Shown here: piece by piece, positions 31,930 to 43,254 of the stretch | Layout of the letters: the number at the start of each line of letters is the position of its first letter | Numbering within the stretch: the first letter of the stretch is position 1 | DNA from: Sepioteuthis lessoniana | Lineage: Eukaryota > Mollusca > Cephalopoda > Myopsida > Loliginidae | Assembly (NCBI GenBank): GCA_963585895.1 | Contig: OY757911.1 | Span: forward strand, 96,042,186-96,106,185 | Direction of reading: 5' to 3' | DNA: 64,000 nt | Translations under genes and position numbers: made by a program | The notes under the pieces: model-generated | The model's input: the letters and a program-made list of their open reading frames with translations, nothing else | Database searches by the model: none | Told to the model about the DNA's origin: nothing

Positions 31930-33185
31930 GAAAATTGGAAGAAGATACAATCCAAAAATTTGAAATGAAAGACAAAAAAAAAGAAAATAATACCTCTGAA
32001 GGACAGAAAGCTACCCGAAATAAAGCTACATTGAAGAATTCTTATCAAAGGGATAAATATGTGTGGTATCTTCATCGTTAGATACTCAGGAACATTCTTA
32101 AAGAGTACGAAAGAAGAATTTCAATAAATGGAAGTGAGAACAAGAAAACACATGACGATGCATAAGATCTTACATCCCAGGAATGACGTAGAAATATTTT
32201 TTGTGTTAAGAAAAGAAGGGGGAAGAGGACTTACTAGCATTCAAGATCGCGTTGACTCATCGATACAACAAGTAGAAGACCATATAAGATAAGGTGCAGA
32301 GGAAAACTGATAACTGTATCCAAAAACAAAACAGATAAAACAAACATCAATAAAACAAAAATAACCAGAAAACAAAAATGGGAATAAAAACAACTCTGTG
32401 AACATTTCAAGCTACAAACAAGCGAAATCTCATTTGGAAATTACAAAGAAAGGTAAACTTTTAGAGAAAAACTGAATCTCGTCTTATAGCAGCACAGAAT
32501 AACGCCATAAATGCTAACAATGTCAAACAAGAATATTTAAGAGGCAAAAAATAGCAGATGTAGATTTTGTGGTGATAGGTCAGAAATGATCAATCACATT
32601 ATAAGCGATTACAGTAAATTAGCGAAAAAAATATTATAAGACTAGACATAAGTGACTGGGAATTGTGTAACAAGATAAAATTTGACCATACGAACAAAAG
32701 TAATATGCACATCGTAGAATTTGCCAAGGAAAATGGGACACATTAAATTCTTTGGAATTTTATATACAAACTGATCATCTAATCTCGGCCAGAAGAACAG
32801 ACTTATTGATTATCATCAAAAGAAAGACATAGTAGACTTTGTTTTTCCGGCTGACGACAGGATAAAACTGAAGGAAAACGAAAATAGAGATAAGTCCATA
32901 GACCTTGCTAGAGGACTGAAAAAATGATTGAACATGAAAGTGACGGAGACACCAATTGTCATTGCCGCCCTGTGTTCAGTTACCAAAGTAATTAGGACTG
33001 GAGGACTTGAAAATAAGTGTACGAGTGGAGACCATCCAAACTACAATATTGTTGAGAGCGACCAGACTACTAAGAAAAATCTGGAGACTTGTTATCAATC
33101 TGGCTCCATTGAAAGACCATCAGTCAAAACTGATGTGAAAAACTTCCAGAAGAGTAAAATGATTAGCTTGTTGTTTAATGGCATA
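31930..33185 (+). pseudogene. R4/Dong-like LINE fragment, copy 3 (longest)
   Basis: It extends farther upstream than the other copies. Visible pieces are INMCGIFIVRYSGTF (about 32060), HMTMHKILHPRNDV, VLRKEGGRGLTSIQDRVDSS (about 32205-32265), a knuckle CRFCGDRSEMINHIIS at about 32555-32605 whose final Cys appears changed to Tyr, then WELCNKIKFDHTNK, VDFVFPADDRIKLKE and the 3' end. Stops and indels are common. In the family the order is RT thumb, zinc knuckle, then endonuclease, as seen here. Confidence 0.75.
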
Positions 33186-33211
33186 ACATAACTCAAGAAC
33201 TTCTAGAAGGG

Positions 33212-33272
33212 TTAAATAGTACCATTACTGCCAAATCTATTCTTCTAGAAGGACAGTAATGGTACTATTTAA
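33212..33272. repeat. Perfect 19-bp inverted repeat
   Basis: Arms TTAAATAGTACCATTACTG (33212-33230) and CAGTAATGGTACTATTTAA (33254-33272) are perfect complements around a 23-bp loop that also contains TTCTAGAA. It lies where the R4 fragment meets a minus-strand SINE. Confidence 0.9.
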
Positions 33273-33415
33273 ACGTTAGCTTAGAGGATGAGGGTTCATA
33301 CCTTTGCCAAGGGTATTTATCTGAAAGTGAATATAATAGAGAAACTCGACTTCGAATTTGCGTATTACGATTCCGCAGTTTAGCGCTTTGACCATTACGC
33401 CACAAGTTCACTCCC
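33273..33415 (-). mobile_element. Family D-like SINE head fragment
   Basis: On the minus strand TTGTGGCGTAATGGTCAAAG (A-box-like), a degenerate B-box near AATTCGAAGTCGAG, and CCCTTGGCAAAGGTATGAACC follow the family B/D head order. Confidence 0.6.
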
Positions 33416-33429
33416 AACAATTAGTCGTC

Positions 33430-33990
33430 TGATAAGCCAATGTAGCAAAGTATCTAAAACTAGATAAGACAGTGGGGGTAAGGTGATCCACAGAGTATTG
33501 AGCTCGAAATTAAAATTGATCATTTACTAAATCGTATATAAATAAACCAGAATCTGCTTCTGCTAAAGAGATACACAAAATTCTCTGGGATTTTGCGATG
33601 CTTACAGAACACCGAAATCAAGGTGACAAAACGGACCTAATGATAGTTACCAAAAAAAAAGAGAACCTGCCGAAAAAAGGATTTTCCGTCCCGGTGGACG
33701 AACATAGTGAAAATGAAAGAAAACCAAAAAAAGAAAAAAATTCTTGGACTTTGCCAGAGAAACAAAAAAAAATTGTGAAACATGAAGTTGACAATGACAC
33801 CATTTGTAATTGGTAGGCTCGAACGATCTCCAAAAGCTTGTTAAGGAAGCAAAAAGAGTTAAAAATCAGAGAACGAGCCGAAACCATCAATAACACAGGA
33901 TTATGAAGATCCACCAAAATACTGAATAGAATCCTGGAGACTTAAGGTGACTTGCTGTTACTCAAACTCCAGTGAAAAACAATCCCCTAA
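33430..33990 (+). pseudogene. R4/Dong-like LINE 3' fragment, copy 4
   Basis: The segments GGTAAGGTGATCCACAGAG, IHKILWDFAMLTEHRNQGDK, LMIVTKKKENLPKK, TFVIGRLERSPKACZ-like drift and GAATAGAATCCTGGAGACTT align with copy 1 in order. The RPD motif has become KTD. The 3' end merges with family A copy A4. Confidence 0.65.
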
Positions 33991-33999
33991 TTCACAAGA

Positions 34000-34654
34000 T
34001 TGGTTGGATGTTTGGGTTTTATGGCATATAAACCTTTGTAGGTTATTTAATACTAAATCCATTTTTATACAATTCTCAGTTCTATTTCTAACAATTCAGT
34101 TTAGCATGAGTACACAGTTTAATTGCAAAAACATTTCCAGTCAAGCTATTCAGTTCATTCAAACAGTTTTAATTCAAACTCTTCACTTTAGTATAAGTAT
34201 AGATTTTGTTTACACATAGTTGAATGTCAAAACAGTTCTATATTAAACAATTCAATATAGTGCAAATAGAGTTTCAATAGTAAAAAAGTTCTATTTCAAA
34301 CAATTCACTTCGTATGCAGTCTAGACGTAAGTACACAGTTTAATTGTCAAAAACATTTCTATTTCAAGCTATTCAGTTTAGTCAAACAGTTCCAATTCAA
34401 ACAATTCATTTTAGCGTAAAGACGCAGTTTAGTTCTATTTACCCTTAGATAGGGCACTATGAGGTGCTATTATTCCGGGCCAGAGTGAACTTGGGAGCAA
34501 TGGCAATGAAGGGGTGCTCTGCATTTCCCAAAGCCCAATCATCCCTGGAACCTCACCATAAGATTGTTTAGTGTCATATCTAGGACACTCATTGGACGGG
34601 TCTTACCCCTATGCAGAGGTGCAATCAGTGTATTCTACAGCTCCGACTAGGCAA
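34000..34654 (-). repeat. Family A dispersed repeat, copy A4
   Basis: A full-length minus-strand copy. The tail stem-loop is at 34023-34050 (GGCAT, AACCT/AGGTT). The AAACAATTCA..TTTAGC subunit array and the conserved block with TCATATCTAGGACACTCATT follow, and it ends at CTCCGACTAGGC. Confidence 0.85.
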
Positions 34655-35625
34655 AAGTCACAGCGAATAATAGTTTTAATGATATTAATAATAATAACGG
34701 TAGTAATACACTCTCATGAGATTAATGGACGGGATAATTTGAGGCTTATTCAGACACTGATGACAGTGTCTCGAAGCAAGGTAACGGTAATGAAAAGACA
34801 AAGACAAGCTAAAGAAGTGATGACAAGATGAGAATGTTCAAATCAGGAGCCAAAAATTAGACACCTAGTCACAGAAAAGTCTCGTTAAATGTGTTGCCAA
34901 TGAAGTCACTTCTTAGGGGACCTGCCTCAACTACAGTAAAACGTGAAGTCGTATAATCAAGTCGATCAAGAAATAACCCATTCTTTCATCAATCTTTACA
35001 CTTTTTCAATTTTGAATGTTTAGCCTCCCAAATTTGGTCTATAATCATTTATCTCCTGGTGATTAACTAACTGACCCTTACTAAAAATCTTAAAGCTTCA
35101 TATCTGATCGTTTCCAGCACCTACAGGGAAAGCTTGTGTGATGACCTTTCGTAGTCGATCAGACAGATGTGCTCCAGGGATACTCATGGTAGGAAGCGAT
35201 CACTACATTAGAATATTTTATATTTGCTTTTATTCGCAGCGTATTTGCAAAAGAATCATCACAATAATATGGTTTTAGGAGTGCCTTTGCCTATCGATTT
35301 TTGCAAAAATATTTTCCCCACTAACAATGCTATTTCCGCAATTTATTTTTTACGTTGAATATTCCAAGAGTAGTAGAGAAAGGAAATTAGAAAAACAGTT
35401 GAAGATACCGAGGACAATGAAGAACATCAAGATCCCTCCACATTGAATATCGGACAATGTATGTAAAGGTCTCCTTTCCCTCGTATTGAATGGGTCACAT
35501 TGATAATCTATTTGAATTACTTCATTATATCCCTTCCCTAGCCTAGTATGGCATCAGTCATGTGTCTGAGATTAGGTGCAATGTTTTTTTTTCTTTTTCA
35601 AAATAAAACTATGAATGAAATGGTT

Positions 35626-35630
<5 letters not shown>
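34655..35630. other. Unassigned interval
   Basis: No domain or known repeat is recognised. The segment at 34860-35180 is somewhat less AT-rich and might hold an unrecognised repeat. Confidence 0.35.

Positions 35631-35683
<53 letters not shown>
35631..35683. repeat. (TA)n microsatellite
   Basis: A pure TA tract of about 53 bp. Confidence 0.97.
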
Positions 35684-35688
<5 letters not shown>

Positions 35689-35809
35689 GGTGGGTGCGAA
35701 CGGGTGAGGATTTGAATTAGATTATCTGATGCTAAATACAGAACAACAATTAACTCACGATTATACTTTAACAAGATTAAAGGAAAAAACACATGTATGT
35801 TTCAATGTG

Positions 35810-35811
<2 letters not shown>

Positions 35812-35850
<39 letters not shown>
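35812..35850. repeat. (TA)n microsatellite at mariner left end
   Basis: The TA tract ends exactly where the mariner inverted repeat begins. Mariners target TA. Confidence 0.95.
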
Positions 35851-35853
<3 letters not shown>

Positions 35854-36713
35854 GAGGATCATCAAATAAGTTTCCAGACTTTTTTCGAATGGGCACTTTT
35901 ATTGATAGTACACACATGAAACATTAGTCCCCTTCGAAGTAATATCCCCCGGAAGGCTCCATGGAAGTCCTCTTGTGTGAGCGCATCAATGACTTTCATC
36001 TCCTCAATTGTCTTATAACGACAGCCTCTGAGCTTAGGGAATAACCAAAAGTCACAGGAGGCAGGGTCTGGACTATAGGGAGGCTGAGGAACTGTCTTGA
36101 TGGCCATCTTGCTCAAATAGTCTGTGACAAGGATGGAGTTGTGGACTGGTGCATTATCCTCGTGGAAATGCCACTTACCCGATTTGAAGAGAGCTGGCCT
36201 CTTCCGACGGAATCTCTTCCTGAACTCCCTTAAAACCTCAACATAATAACCCTAACACTAACCGTAACCATTTGGCCAATCAACTCTGGTATATTATCTT
36301 CCTTCCTCTTCGCACACCTCTCCTCATACCACACAGACTCCCTGCCTTCCTTGAATCTCTTTTGCCACTCAAAAGCTGATGCTCGATTCATGCCAGTTAG
36401 TCCAAAAGCAGTCTGAAGCATTCTATACGTTTCTGTGCCATTTTTTCCACGTTCAAAACAATTTTATTGCATATCGTTTTTCTAACGTGTCCTCTCTTAC
36501 AGAGTGCATTTTTGAAATTCTCCAGCTGTGACAATCAGATTTTAGTAAGGTGTATTTCAATTCCTGCAGTACATGTTCATTTAAACCTGAAATCATAAAA
36601 ATTGGTCAGTCATATCATAAGACGTATAGCAATAACATACGGGATTTTCAAGAGTCTACGACAAATTTAAATACCTGTTCAAAAAGTCTGGAAACTTATT
36701 GAATGCACCACAC
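35851..36713 (-). mobile_element. Mariner transposon, internal deletion derivative with TIRs
   Basis: A minus-strand mariner of about 863 bp. Terminal inverted repeats of about 30 bp share AATAAGTTTCCAGACTTTTT at both ends. The N-terminal frame (36421 to 36230) reads MNRASAFEWQKRFKEGRESV, the mariner helix-turn-helix region. After a gap come VLREFRKRFRRKRPALF, FHEDNAPVHNS (second D, about 36150) and PYSPDPASCDFWLFPKL (third D). I count 34 residues between the second and third D, the mariner D34D spacing. The first catalytic D is absent because roughly 400 bp is missing relative to the usual 1.3 kb element. It is non-autonomous. Confidence 0.9.
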
Positions 36714-37060
36714 ATATGTATAATATGCATATTTAAGTGGTCCAGTGTGTACATTTGTGTTAAAATGATGAGTATATATGCTATATTCACTTGTGTCAAG
36801 GTTAAATCAACATCGTCCATCAGTAGGATACACTTTTTATTTTATTTTAAAAGAGTTGCTATGCAAGCATAATATCTCTTTCTAAATTTGTATGGAATTG
36901 CAAAGAAAAATTTAATAAATACTCTATTATTAATTTTGAAATTGTTTAAAAGGTCGAATTGTGAAAAGTGTTTGGAGGAAAAATTAAATATCACTAAATG
37001 CCTAGAACACGACAGGCACCTTAATAATATAGTCAAGCTTATTAGCAAGCGTAAGCCCGA
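36714..37060. other. Unassigned AT-rich interval
   Basis: Nothing is recognised. Confidence 0.35.
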
Positions 37061-37185
37061 ATAAAAGTACTTGCTGAGCGCGTTATCGCTTGACTGAGGA
37101 AAAATGGTGGGTGAGATCGTTAATAGACTTTTTAAAATGTGGAATAATTTTTGTGACGGTGACTTTTACTGTATTCTTCTTAAAG

Positions 37186-37238
<53 letters not shown>

Positions 37239-37290
37239 CTATCTCATCTGCTATTTTTCCTCAGTCGGGTGATAACGCGCCCAACCAGTG

Positions 37291-37295
<5 letters not shown>
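37061..37295. repeat. Inverted repeat (about 58-nt arms) around (TA)n
   Basis: Arm 37061-37120 contains GAGCGCGTTATCGCTTGACT then GAGGAAAAATGGTGGGTGAG. Arm 37235-37295 is its inverted copy (CTCATCTGCTATTTTTCCTC then AGTCGGGTGATAACGCGC). About 80 percent of positions match by eye. The interior contains (TA)n at 37188-37235, and a second (TA)n begins at the right end. It is probably a MITE or foldback element. Confidence 0.8.

Positions 37296-37345
<50 letters not shown>
37292..37345. repeat. (TA)n microsatellite
   Basis: A TA tract at the outer edge of the right arm. Confidence 0.97.
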
Positions 37346-37347
<2 letters not shown>

Positions 37348-37554
37348 CTATTTTACATCTGCGAAGTACTCATTAGTATTTATTTGTCCCTCCTTCATTA
37401 TTTTTCGCTAATCACATCAGAGTATTTTTGCTTTTTTCCCCCACGTGAGAACTACATGAAACTTAAACTAATACGGCAGCTATGGAGGGCGCCAGGGTGC
37501 CTGTCTTACTTTACTTATATTTATAGTTTTTTTTTAATTTGTTCACTTACTAAT

Positions 37555-37667
<113 letters not shown>

Positions 37668-38554
37668 GTGTTGGGAGAAACAGATGGTGGGCTAAAGTGA
37701 GTCAATGTGTGAGTGAGTGAGAAAGAGAGATAGAGAGTGAGAAAGTGAGATAGGGAGAGAGATAGCTGAATAAACCTAAAAGAATCTTAACTATCCTAAA
37801 AAATCCAGTTTATCAACAAGAAATAACATGTATTCATGCTGACTCGTTGTTGGAATATTTTTAAATTGAAATCATAATTAATATTGTCAACTGTAATAAG
37901 GTTAGTACTTAGATGTACCGAATTAGAATGCTAAAACAAACCAAAAAAAAGTGGAATTTTTTTAATATGTGGATAAAGAAGTCATTTAATAACTTCCAAG
38001 TAATAAAGATATTTCTTAATTCAAGAAAAACTTGTGATGAAAATTGCTTTCGTAGAAGACATTATTTAAGCATCGAAAATTAAACAAAGAACTACCCGTA
38101 TATATCTTACAAGATTAGCACAATTAATATTGTTCTTTTCCAACTGTTCTACAGAAGGCGGTTAAAAAGTTTAATAGTTCTCATATCTTTCTGTGCTGTC
38201 AATGTGCCCGAGCGTGTTAAACGTTAAAAAATGTGATGGTGAGTTTTGTTGTATTACCTTTTATTAGCAACAGGGAATGATCCTATCTTATGGATAATGA
38301 AAACTATAACTCACCCATTGTAAAGGGTATTTAAGGAGTAATAATTTTATTGACGAAAAAAAGAAAATTTACAGAACGACGAGACAATATCTACAATTCT
38401 AAGTGTGCATTGTTATTGATGAATTTCTTTTAAAAAGCTCAATCTCCTCAGCGAAAGTCAAACCCACAACAGCTTTAAATTTTTATTACTAAGTTTTTCA
38501 CCCTTTTTGTGATATTCAGGACAAAATTTTCTAGAGAAAAGGGATGGTGGGGTC
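37668..38554. other. Unassigned AT-rich interval
   Basis: GAGA-rich sequence near 37690-37770, then unique AT-rich DNA. No coding homology is visible. Confidence 0.4.
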
Positions 38555-38795
38555 GTCTTGGCGTTGTGGCTAACGTACTGGACGACTGAATCGTGCCAAG
38601 CAAGTTTAAATTCCTGTCAGGTAATTACCTACTTTTTTTAACTAATACTTTTTATAAAAGGATGGAACCTTGTTATTCTTCTTGCGGTGGGTTAAATAGT
38701 ACCACTGCAATTGTCCACCACGATGGCTTTGGAATTACATAATTCACGAAGATTGGTATGTCATTAAACGAAGAAACCCACTAGCTACGAACAGT
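38555..38795 (+). mobile_element. tRNA-derived SINE, family D, copy D4
   Basis: The head TTGGCGTTGTGGCTAACGTA and a B-box-like CAAGTTTAAATTCC are followed by GGTTAAATAGTACCACTGC and a degenerate tail stem-loop (TTTGGAATTACATAA..GGTATGTCATTAAAC). Confidence 0.65.
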
Positions 38796-39187
38796 ATTTT
38801 AAGTGGAAAATTCTTTCTGCTTGATAATATTTGCATGTATAAAAAAACCGTATTATGAATTCCGTTCAAATTACAATCAAGCAATTGCATGTATTTATTT
38901 GGGTCAATGAAAAGAGATGAATATATTACATTTTGGCATTGAATAGTTAATGCCTTAAGTTTAAAGGGAGTGTTAGTTGATGACGAGTGTTGGAAAAGGA
39001 TAAGAAAACATAAGGAGAAATGGTTATGTAATGTATATATGTGTAATCAAAGTCCTCAGACAATATTCATAATGTCAAATCAGCGTAGGAAATTCATCCG
39101 TGTTATCAGAAAGTAGTATTGTATTGAGAACCTAAGTATTTTTTTGCTTTGACAATAATGATTTCGTTAATTTTCTTTGGGTAGTCG

Positions 39188-39774
39188 TTTGGTTGGTTGT
39201 TTAGGTTTTATAGCATATCAATATTTGTAGGTTATTTATCGCCAAATCCATTTTATACAAATAATCATTTCTATTTCAAACTATTCAGCCCAGCGCGAGA
39301 ACACACTGTCAAAAACATTACTATTTCAAGCTATTCTGCCTATTCAAACAGCTCTAACTCAGCTAATTCACCCTAGCTCAAGTATAGATTTTATTTACAC
39401 ACAGTTAAATGTCACAGCAGTTCTATATTAAACAATTCAGTTTAGCGTAAGTAGAGTTTCAATGTCAAAAATACATCCATTTCAAACAATTCAGTTTAGC
39501 AAAAATTCGCAGTTTAAACGTAAGTACACAGTTTAATTGTCAAAAACATTTCTATTTCAAGCTATTCATTTTAGTCAAATATTCTACCATTCCGGGCCTG
39601 AGTGGATGTGGGAGCAGTGGCAATAAAGGGGTGCTCCGCATTCCCCAAAACTCCAGCATTACTACAACCACACAATCGGGTAGTTTAGTGTTTCATCCAG
39701 GACACTCATTGGGGATCCTACCCCGCTGCTGAGGGGCAGTCTGTGTATTCTATAATCCAAGCGGATTGGGCAAT
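39188..39774 (-). repeat. Family A dispersed repeat, copy A5
   Basis: A minus-strand copy: tail (TTTTATAGCATATCAA..AGGTTATTTA), AAACAATTCAGTTTAGC subunits, conserved block with TTCATCCAGGACACTCATT, and a degenerate head at CAAGCGGATTGGGCAA. Confidence 0.85.
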
Positions 39775-39784
39775 ACACAGAGTT

Positions 39785-40197
39785 AATGTCGAAACAGTTT
39801 TATTTCAGATGATTCAGGTTAGCATGAGATCACAGTTTAGATGTAAAAGCAGTTCTATTTCAAGCAGTTCAGTTTACACAGTTTAAATGTCAAAACAGTT
39901 TAATTTTAAACAATTCATTTTAGCATAGATACGCAGTTTAAATGCAAAAAAAACAGTAAACTCCAGAAACTACGGTTTAGTTCTATCTAACCCATAGATA
40001 GGACCCTTATCATATGCTACCACTCCAGGCTTGAGTGATGGCACTGAAAGGGTTCTCTGAATTCCCAAAAGCTCCTGGATTACTGGAGCTTCATCATCAG
40101 ATTGTTTAGTGTTATATCCAGAACACATGTTGGGGGTGTTCTTATCCCTCTGCAGAGAAGCAGCTGGTGTATTCTACAGCCTCAGCTTACTGGGCAA
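39785..40197 (-). repeat. Family A dispersed repeat, copy A6 (tail missing)
   Basis: A second minus-strand copy directly follows A5 in tandem. It has the subunit array, the conserved block (TCATCATCAGATTGTTTAGT) and the head (CAGCTTACTGGGCAA) but no 3' tail stem-loop. Confidence 0.85.
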
Positions 40198-40440
40198 AAT
40201 TTTCTTTGGATATGATCAGTTACGAGCAAGGCATGAAATGGTGCATACCGTACTTTTGCTGTAGAGACATTTCTTATGACTAGTATATTTATAATTGCTA
40301 CACAGAAAGCTTTTTGATCTCATTTTATATTACGTCGAAATGATGCTGTTCTGGATAGAAAACTGATACTTGTAGGTGTTGAAAATTTTATCTGAATCAG
40401 CATCATCCCAATGTAACATGCGTTAAGAATTAAGAACTTT

Positions 40441-40453
40441 ATGAAGCAATTAC
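40441..40453. repeat. Target-site duplication, left (B2)
   Basis: ATGAAGCAATTAC recurs exactly at 40717-40729. Confidence 0.85.
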
Positions 40454-40716
40454 CTTATTTACCAACCCTTCCGCTCGGTCAATTTTTAAGCGGAGTTTAA
40501 CAGGCTTGAATTAAGAGTTTTCCTTATCTTAGACTAGTAGCCTCACCAAGGCTAAAGAACCTAATTTACCCATAGCTGGAGGGAGAATAATTGGGTTCAT
40601 ACTTTTCTCAAGGGTATTAGTGCTATGTGAAATGCGATCAGCGTCGTCCAGGATTTGAACTTGGGTCGCCGTATCCATTTCCTACGACGATAACCATTAC
40701 ACCACGGGCACCTCCA
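40454..40716 (-). mobile_element. tRNA-derived SINE, family B, copy B2
   Basis: A minus-strand copy of the 10.24 kb SINE: tail CCAACCCTTCCGCTCGG, body TGGAGGGAGAATAATTGGG, head complement CGATAACCATTACACCACGG. A 13-bp exact target-site duplication flanks it. It lacks the GACACAAGGTCA part of the tail seen in B3. Confidence 0.9.
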
Positions 40717-40729
40717 ATGAAGCAATTAC
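40717..40729. repeat. Target-site duplication, right (B2)
   Basis: An exact repeat of the left duplication. Confidence 0.85.
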
Positions 40730-41647
40730 AGATTCACCAGTAACTTTAAAAAATGTTTAGTCATAGGCTAAATGATGCTACCCTTGCGACTTACCTAAGT
40801 TCACTTGCACTACCCAGGTGACAGTTTAAAGTGTGGAATGCATTTCTTATTCACCTTTTTCAAAATTTGAGTTAAATAACTATATTTCAGAAATTGCTTT
40901 AGACTTGTTTCTGATCTACACAAAACTCAACGACATCCTTTTTCTATTTCATATAGCAATATCCTATTATATAATCTGACAATCATTGTGTTCTATTACA
41001 AAAGTGATGTAGATATTGCAGTATAACAAGTTCTGAGGCGATGCGATGCAAGTTCAAATCTCATTTGAAGTTACAACATCTAAAAAAATTCTATAGAGCT
41101 TAAATAAATTCATATGAATATATCTTCTTATAATTCATCAAATGTCCGCCCGTCTGTCCATACATCTTGGTTTCCTCCCTTTTTTTTTTCAATTCAAACT
41201 AACTTTATTTGAATATCTGTCTCAGATTTTTTAGGCGAGAACTGTCTCGCATTTCCTTTTTCTCTATCCCCCGGCGGCCATCTCTCTTCCCTTCTCTCTT
41301 TTAATGTCTTACTGCTCCTGACGCTTTAAAAGTGTCTTGCTTACGTATTCCTATTGTCCCCAGTGGCAGACTTTTACTTTAGCATACAATATAAACAATT
41401 TCCAGTTCAAGCTTGTATGGAATTGTTTTCTAAGAAAGCACAGAGACAAACACTGTTTCAGATAGGTATCTTCTTAAAACGTGATTTCTCGCCAGCTATA
41501 AGTTGTCATGAGCAGAGTTGGAAATCCTAAAAGTTGTGAATCCTTAGTAAAAGGTCGAACAAGAAGGAGAACAAATACATCTCATGCAATAATGTAGTTA
41601 CCTTTCATCATAAACATATCTATATCAGATATTGAAAGAGACACACA
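40730..41647. other. Unassigned interval
   Basis: A pyrimidine-rich segment lies near 41170-41350. No coding homology is recognised. Confidence 0.35.
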
Positions 41648-41874
41648 TGTTCGACAAATGGCCCGAGAGGCCGGAGTTCAATCCAAGATAGAGTCGTACC
41701 AAAGACTAAAAAATGGTACTTGATTCCTCGTTTCTTAACACATAGCAATGTAAGGTACGTATCAAGAGTAAAGTTGAGCAATCCATGTAAAGGAGTAGCA
41801 CTCTCCACTGTTTAGGTATTGAAAAGGGAACCTTCGGGTCACCCACGACTGTGGTCGCTAAACTTCACTTTTGC
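41648..41874 (+). mobile_element. tRNA-derived SINE, family C, copy C2
   Basis: B-box-like GGAGTTCAATCC, AAATGGTACTTGATTCC, AACACATAGCAATGTAAGG, and tail ACCTTCGGGTCACCCACG. The 5' end of the head is truncated or diverged. Confidence 0.75.
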
Positions 41875-42904
41875 TTTATTAGCATCAATGGCCATAATAC
41901 AAAATATGAACAAGTCCTGTTCCTTTTAGTATTTCACTGATTTTATGAATACCATTACACGTAAATAGAAAACGAAATATGAGTTTTGTGACGTGTAATA
42001 TCCATTCAAATGTTTGCGAGGTACATTGCAAGTCAAATTTTCTGTAAAAAACAGTTACTAGAATTGCAGTTTAGTTGTAGGACACTGGAAAGTAGGATAT
42101 AATTTAATTTATCTACCTGGATCGAGAAGCGAAATACTGAAGACATTTTACTGGAATATTTTGTTATTTCCCAGAATGTTTGAGAAATAAAAACTTGTTC
42201 AATGAATGAAGAGAATATTTTTAGGCAGACAAGGCAAACGAATTCAAATGGTTAAAGTAGACGTAAACATTTAATATCTCATTTTCCCATCTATAGCAAA
42301 GAAATGACTGCTTGTCTCATAGGAATTACACGAGTTCTAGATATTTTCAAAGTAAATCTTCAAATTCAGTTTTTAGAAACATGTCAGATATTCTAGAATG
42401 ACAACTTTATCTCATTTCATTTTATTTGTCCTCGATTAGAGTAATACATTCGTAAATTTCCAAGCCTGAAGCTGCCGTCAGTAAAAGATGGATAATGACA
42501 ACGTCCATGTTTTGCACGTTTTTATTGCTAAATAAAACCAACAAAACCGGAACCTTACGCAGCTTCATGAAGACAATAATAAGGAAGATATTTTAATAAA
42601 CATGTTCGAAGCAACACAAAATGAGCTTTGATAAAGCAACAACAACAATTAAAATGTGCTTTTAGTGTTAGTGTGTTTTAACAATAATGTCAAAATATTA
42701 ATCATATCAAAAGAAACTTCAGAGGCTTTAGATACTAGCAAAATGTATAGAGGTGATTTTCAATGTTGATATCTCTTTAAAATCGTGTTTAAATTTTAAA
42801 AACATGAGAAACGAAATCGCATAAAGTTGTTGGCTAACTAAATGTAGTTTATGGTATTTTCTTGATTAAGGAATATCAAAAAAATATATAGGGTATTCAG
42901 TTTG
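41875..42904. other. Unassigned AT-rich interval
   Basis: No coding homology or repeat family is recognised. Confidence 0.4.
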
Positions 42905-42979
42905 GGTTGGGTTTGGTTTGGTTTAGTTCGGTGGGGTATGGTTTTATGGCTTATCAAACATTGTTGGTTATTTAATGCC

Positions 42980-42993
42980 AAATCCAGTTTATA
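42980..42993. repeat. Target-site duplication, left (C3)
   Basis: AAATCCAGTTTATA matches AAATCCTGTTCATA at 43255-43268 with two differences. Confidence 0.7.
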
Positions 42994-43254
42994 AGTAAAG
43001 TAAAGTTGACGACCGTAGTCCAAGGCGACTAGAAGGTTCCCTTTTCAATAGCTACTACACCGAAGTGTTGGGAAGGGCTCTACTCCATTCCCTGGATTGC
43101 TCCACTTTACACTTGATCCATACCTTATAATGCTGAGTGTTAAGCAAGACACCATCAAGTACTATTTTGAGTCTTCAGTATGACTCGACCTGGAACTGAA
43201 CCCCGGTCTTCCGGACCATTGGCGAACACGCGACTAATTAGGCAAATGGTCCGC
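42994..43254 (-). mobile_element. tRNA-derived SINE, family C, copy C3, nested in family A
   Basis: A minus-strand SINE whose head is complementary to GGTCCGGAAGACCGGGGTTC (B-box region) and TCGCGTGTTCGCCAATGG (A-box side). The body has AAATAGTACTTGATGGTGTC and AACACTCAGCATTATAAGG in that strand, and the tail ends in CGGTCGTCAACTTTACTTTAC. The duplicated target is family A sequence, which proves the insertion order. Confidence 0.85.
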
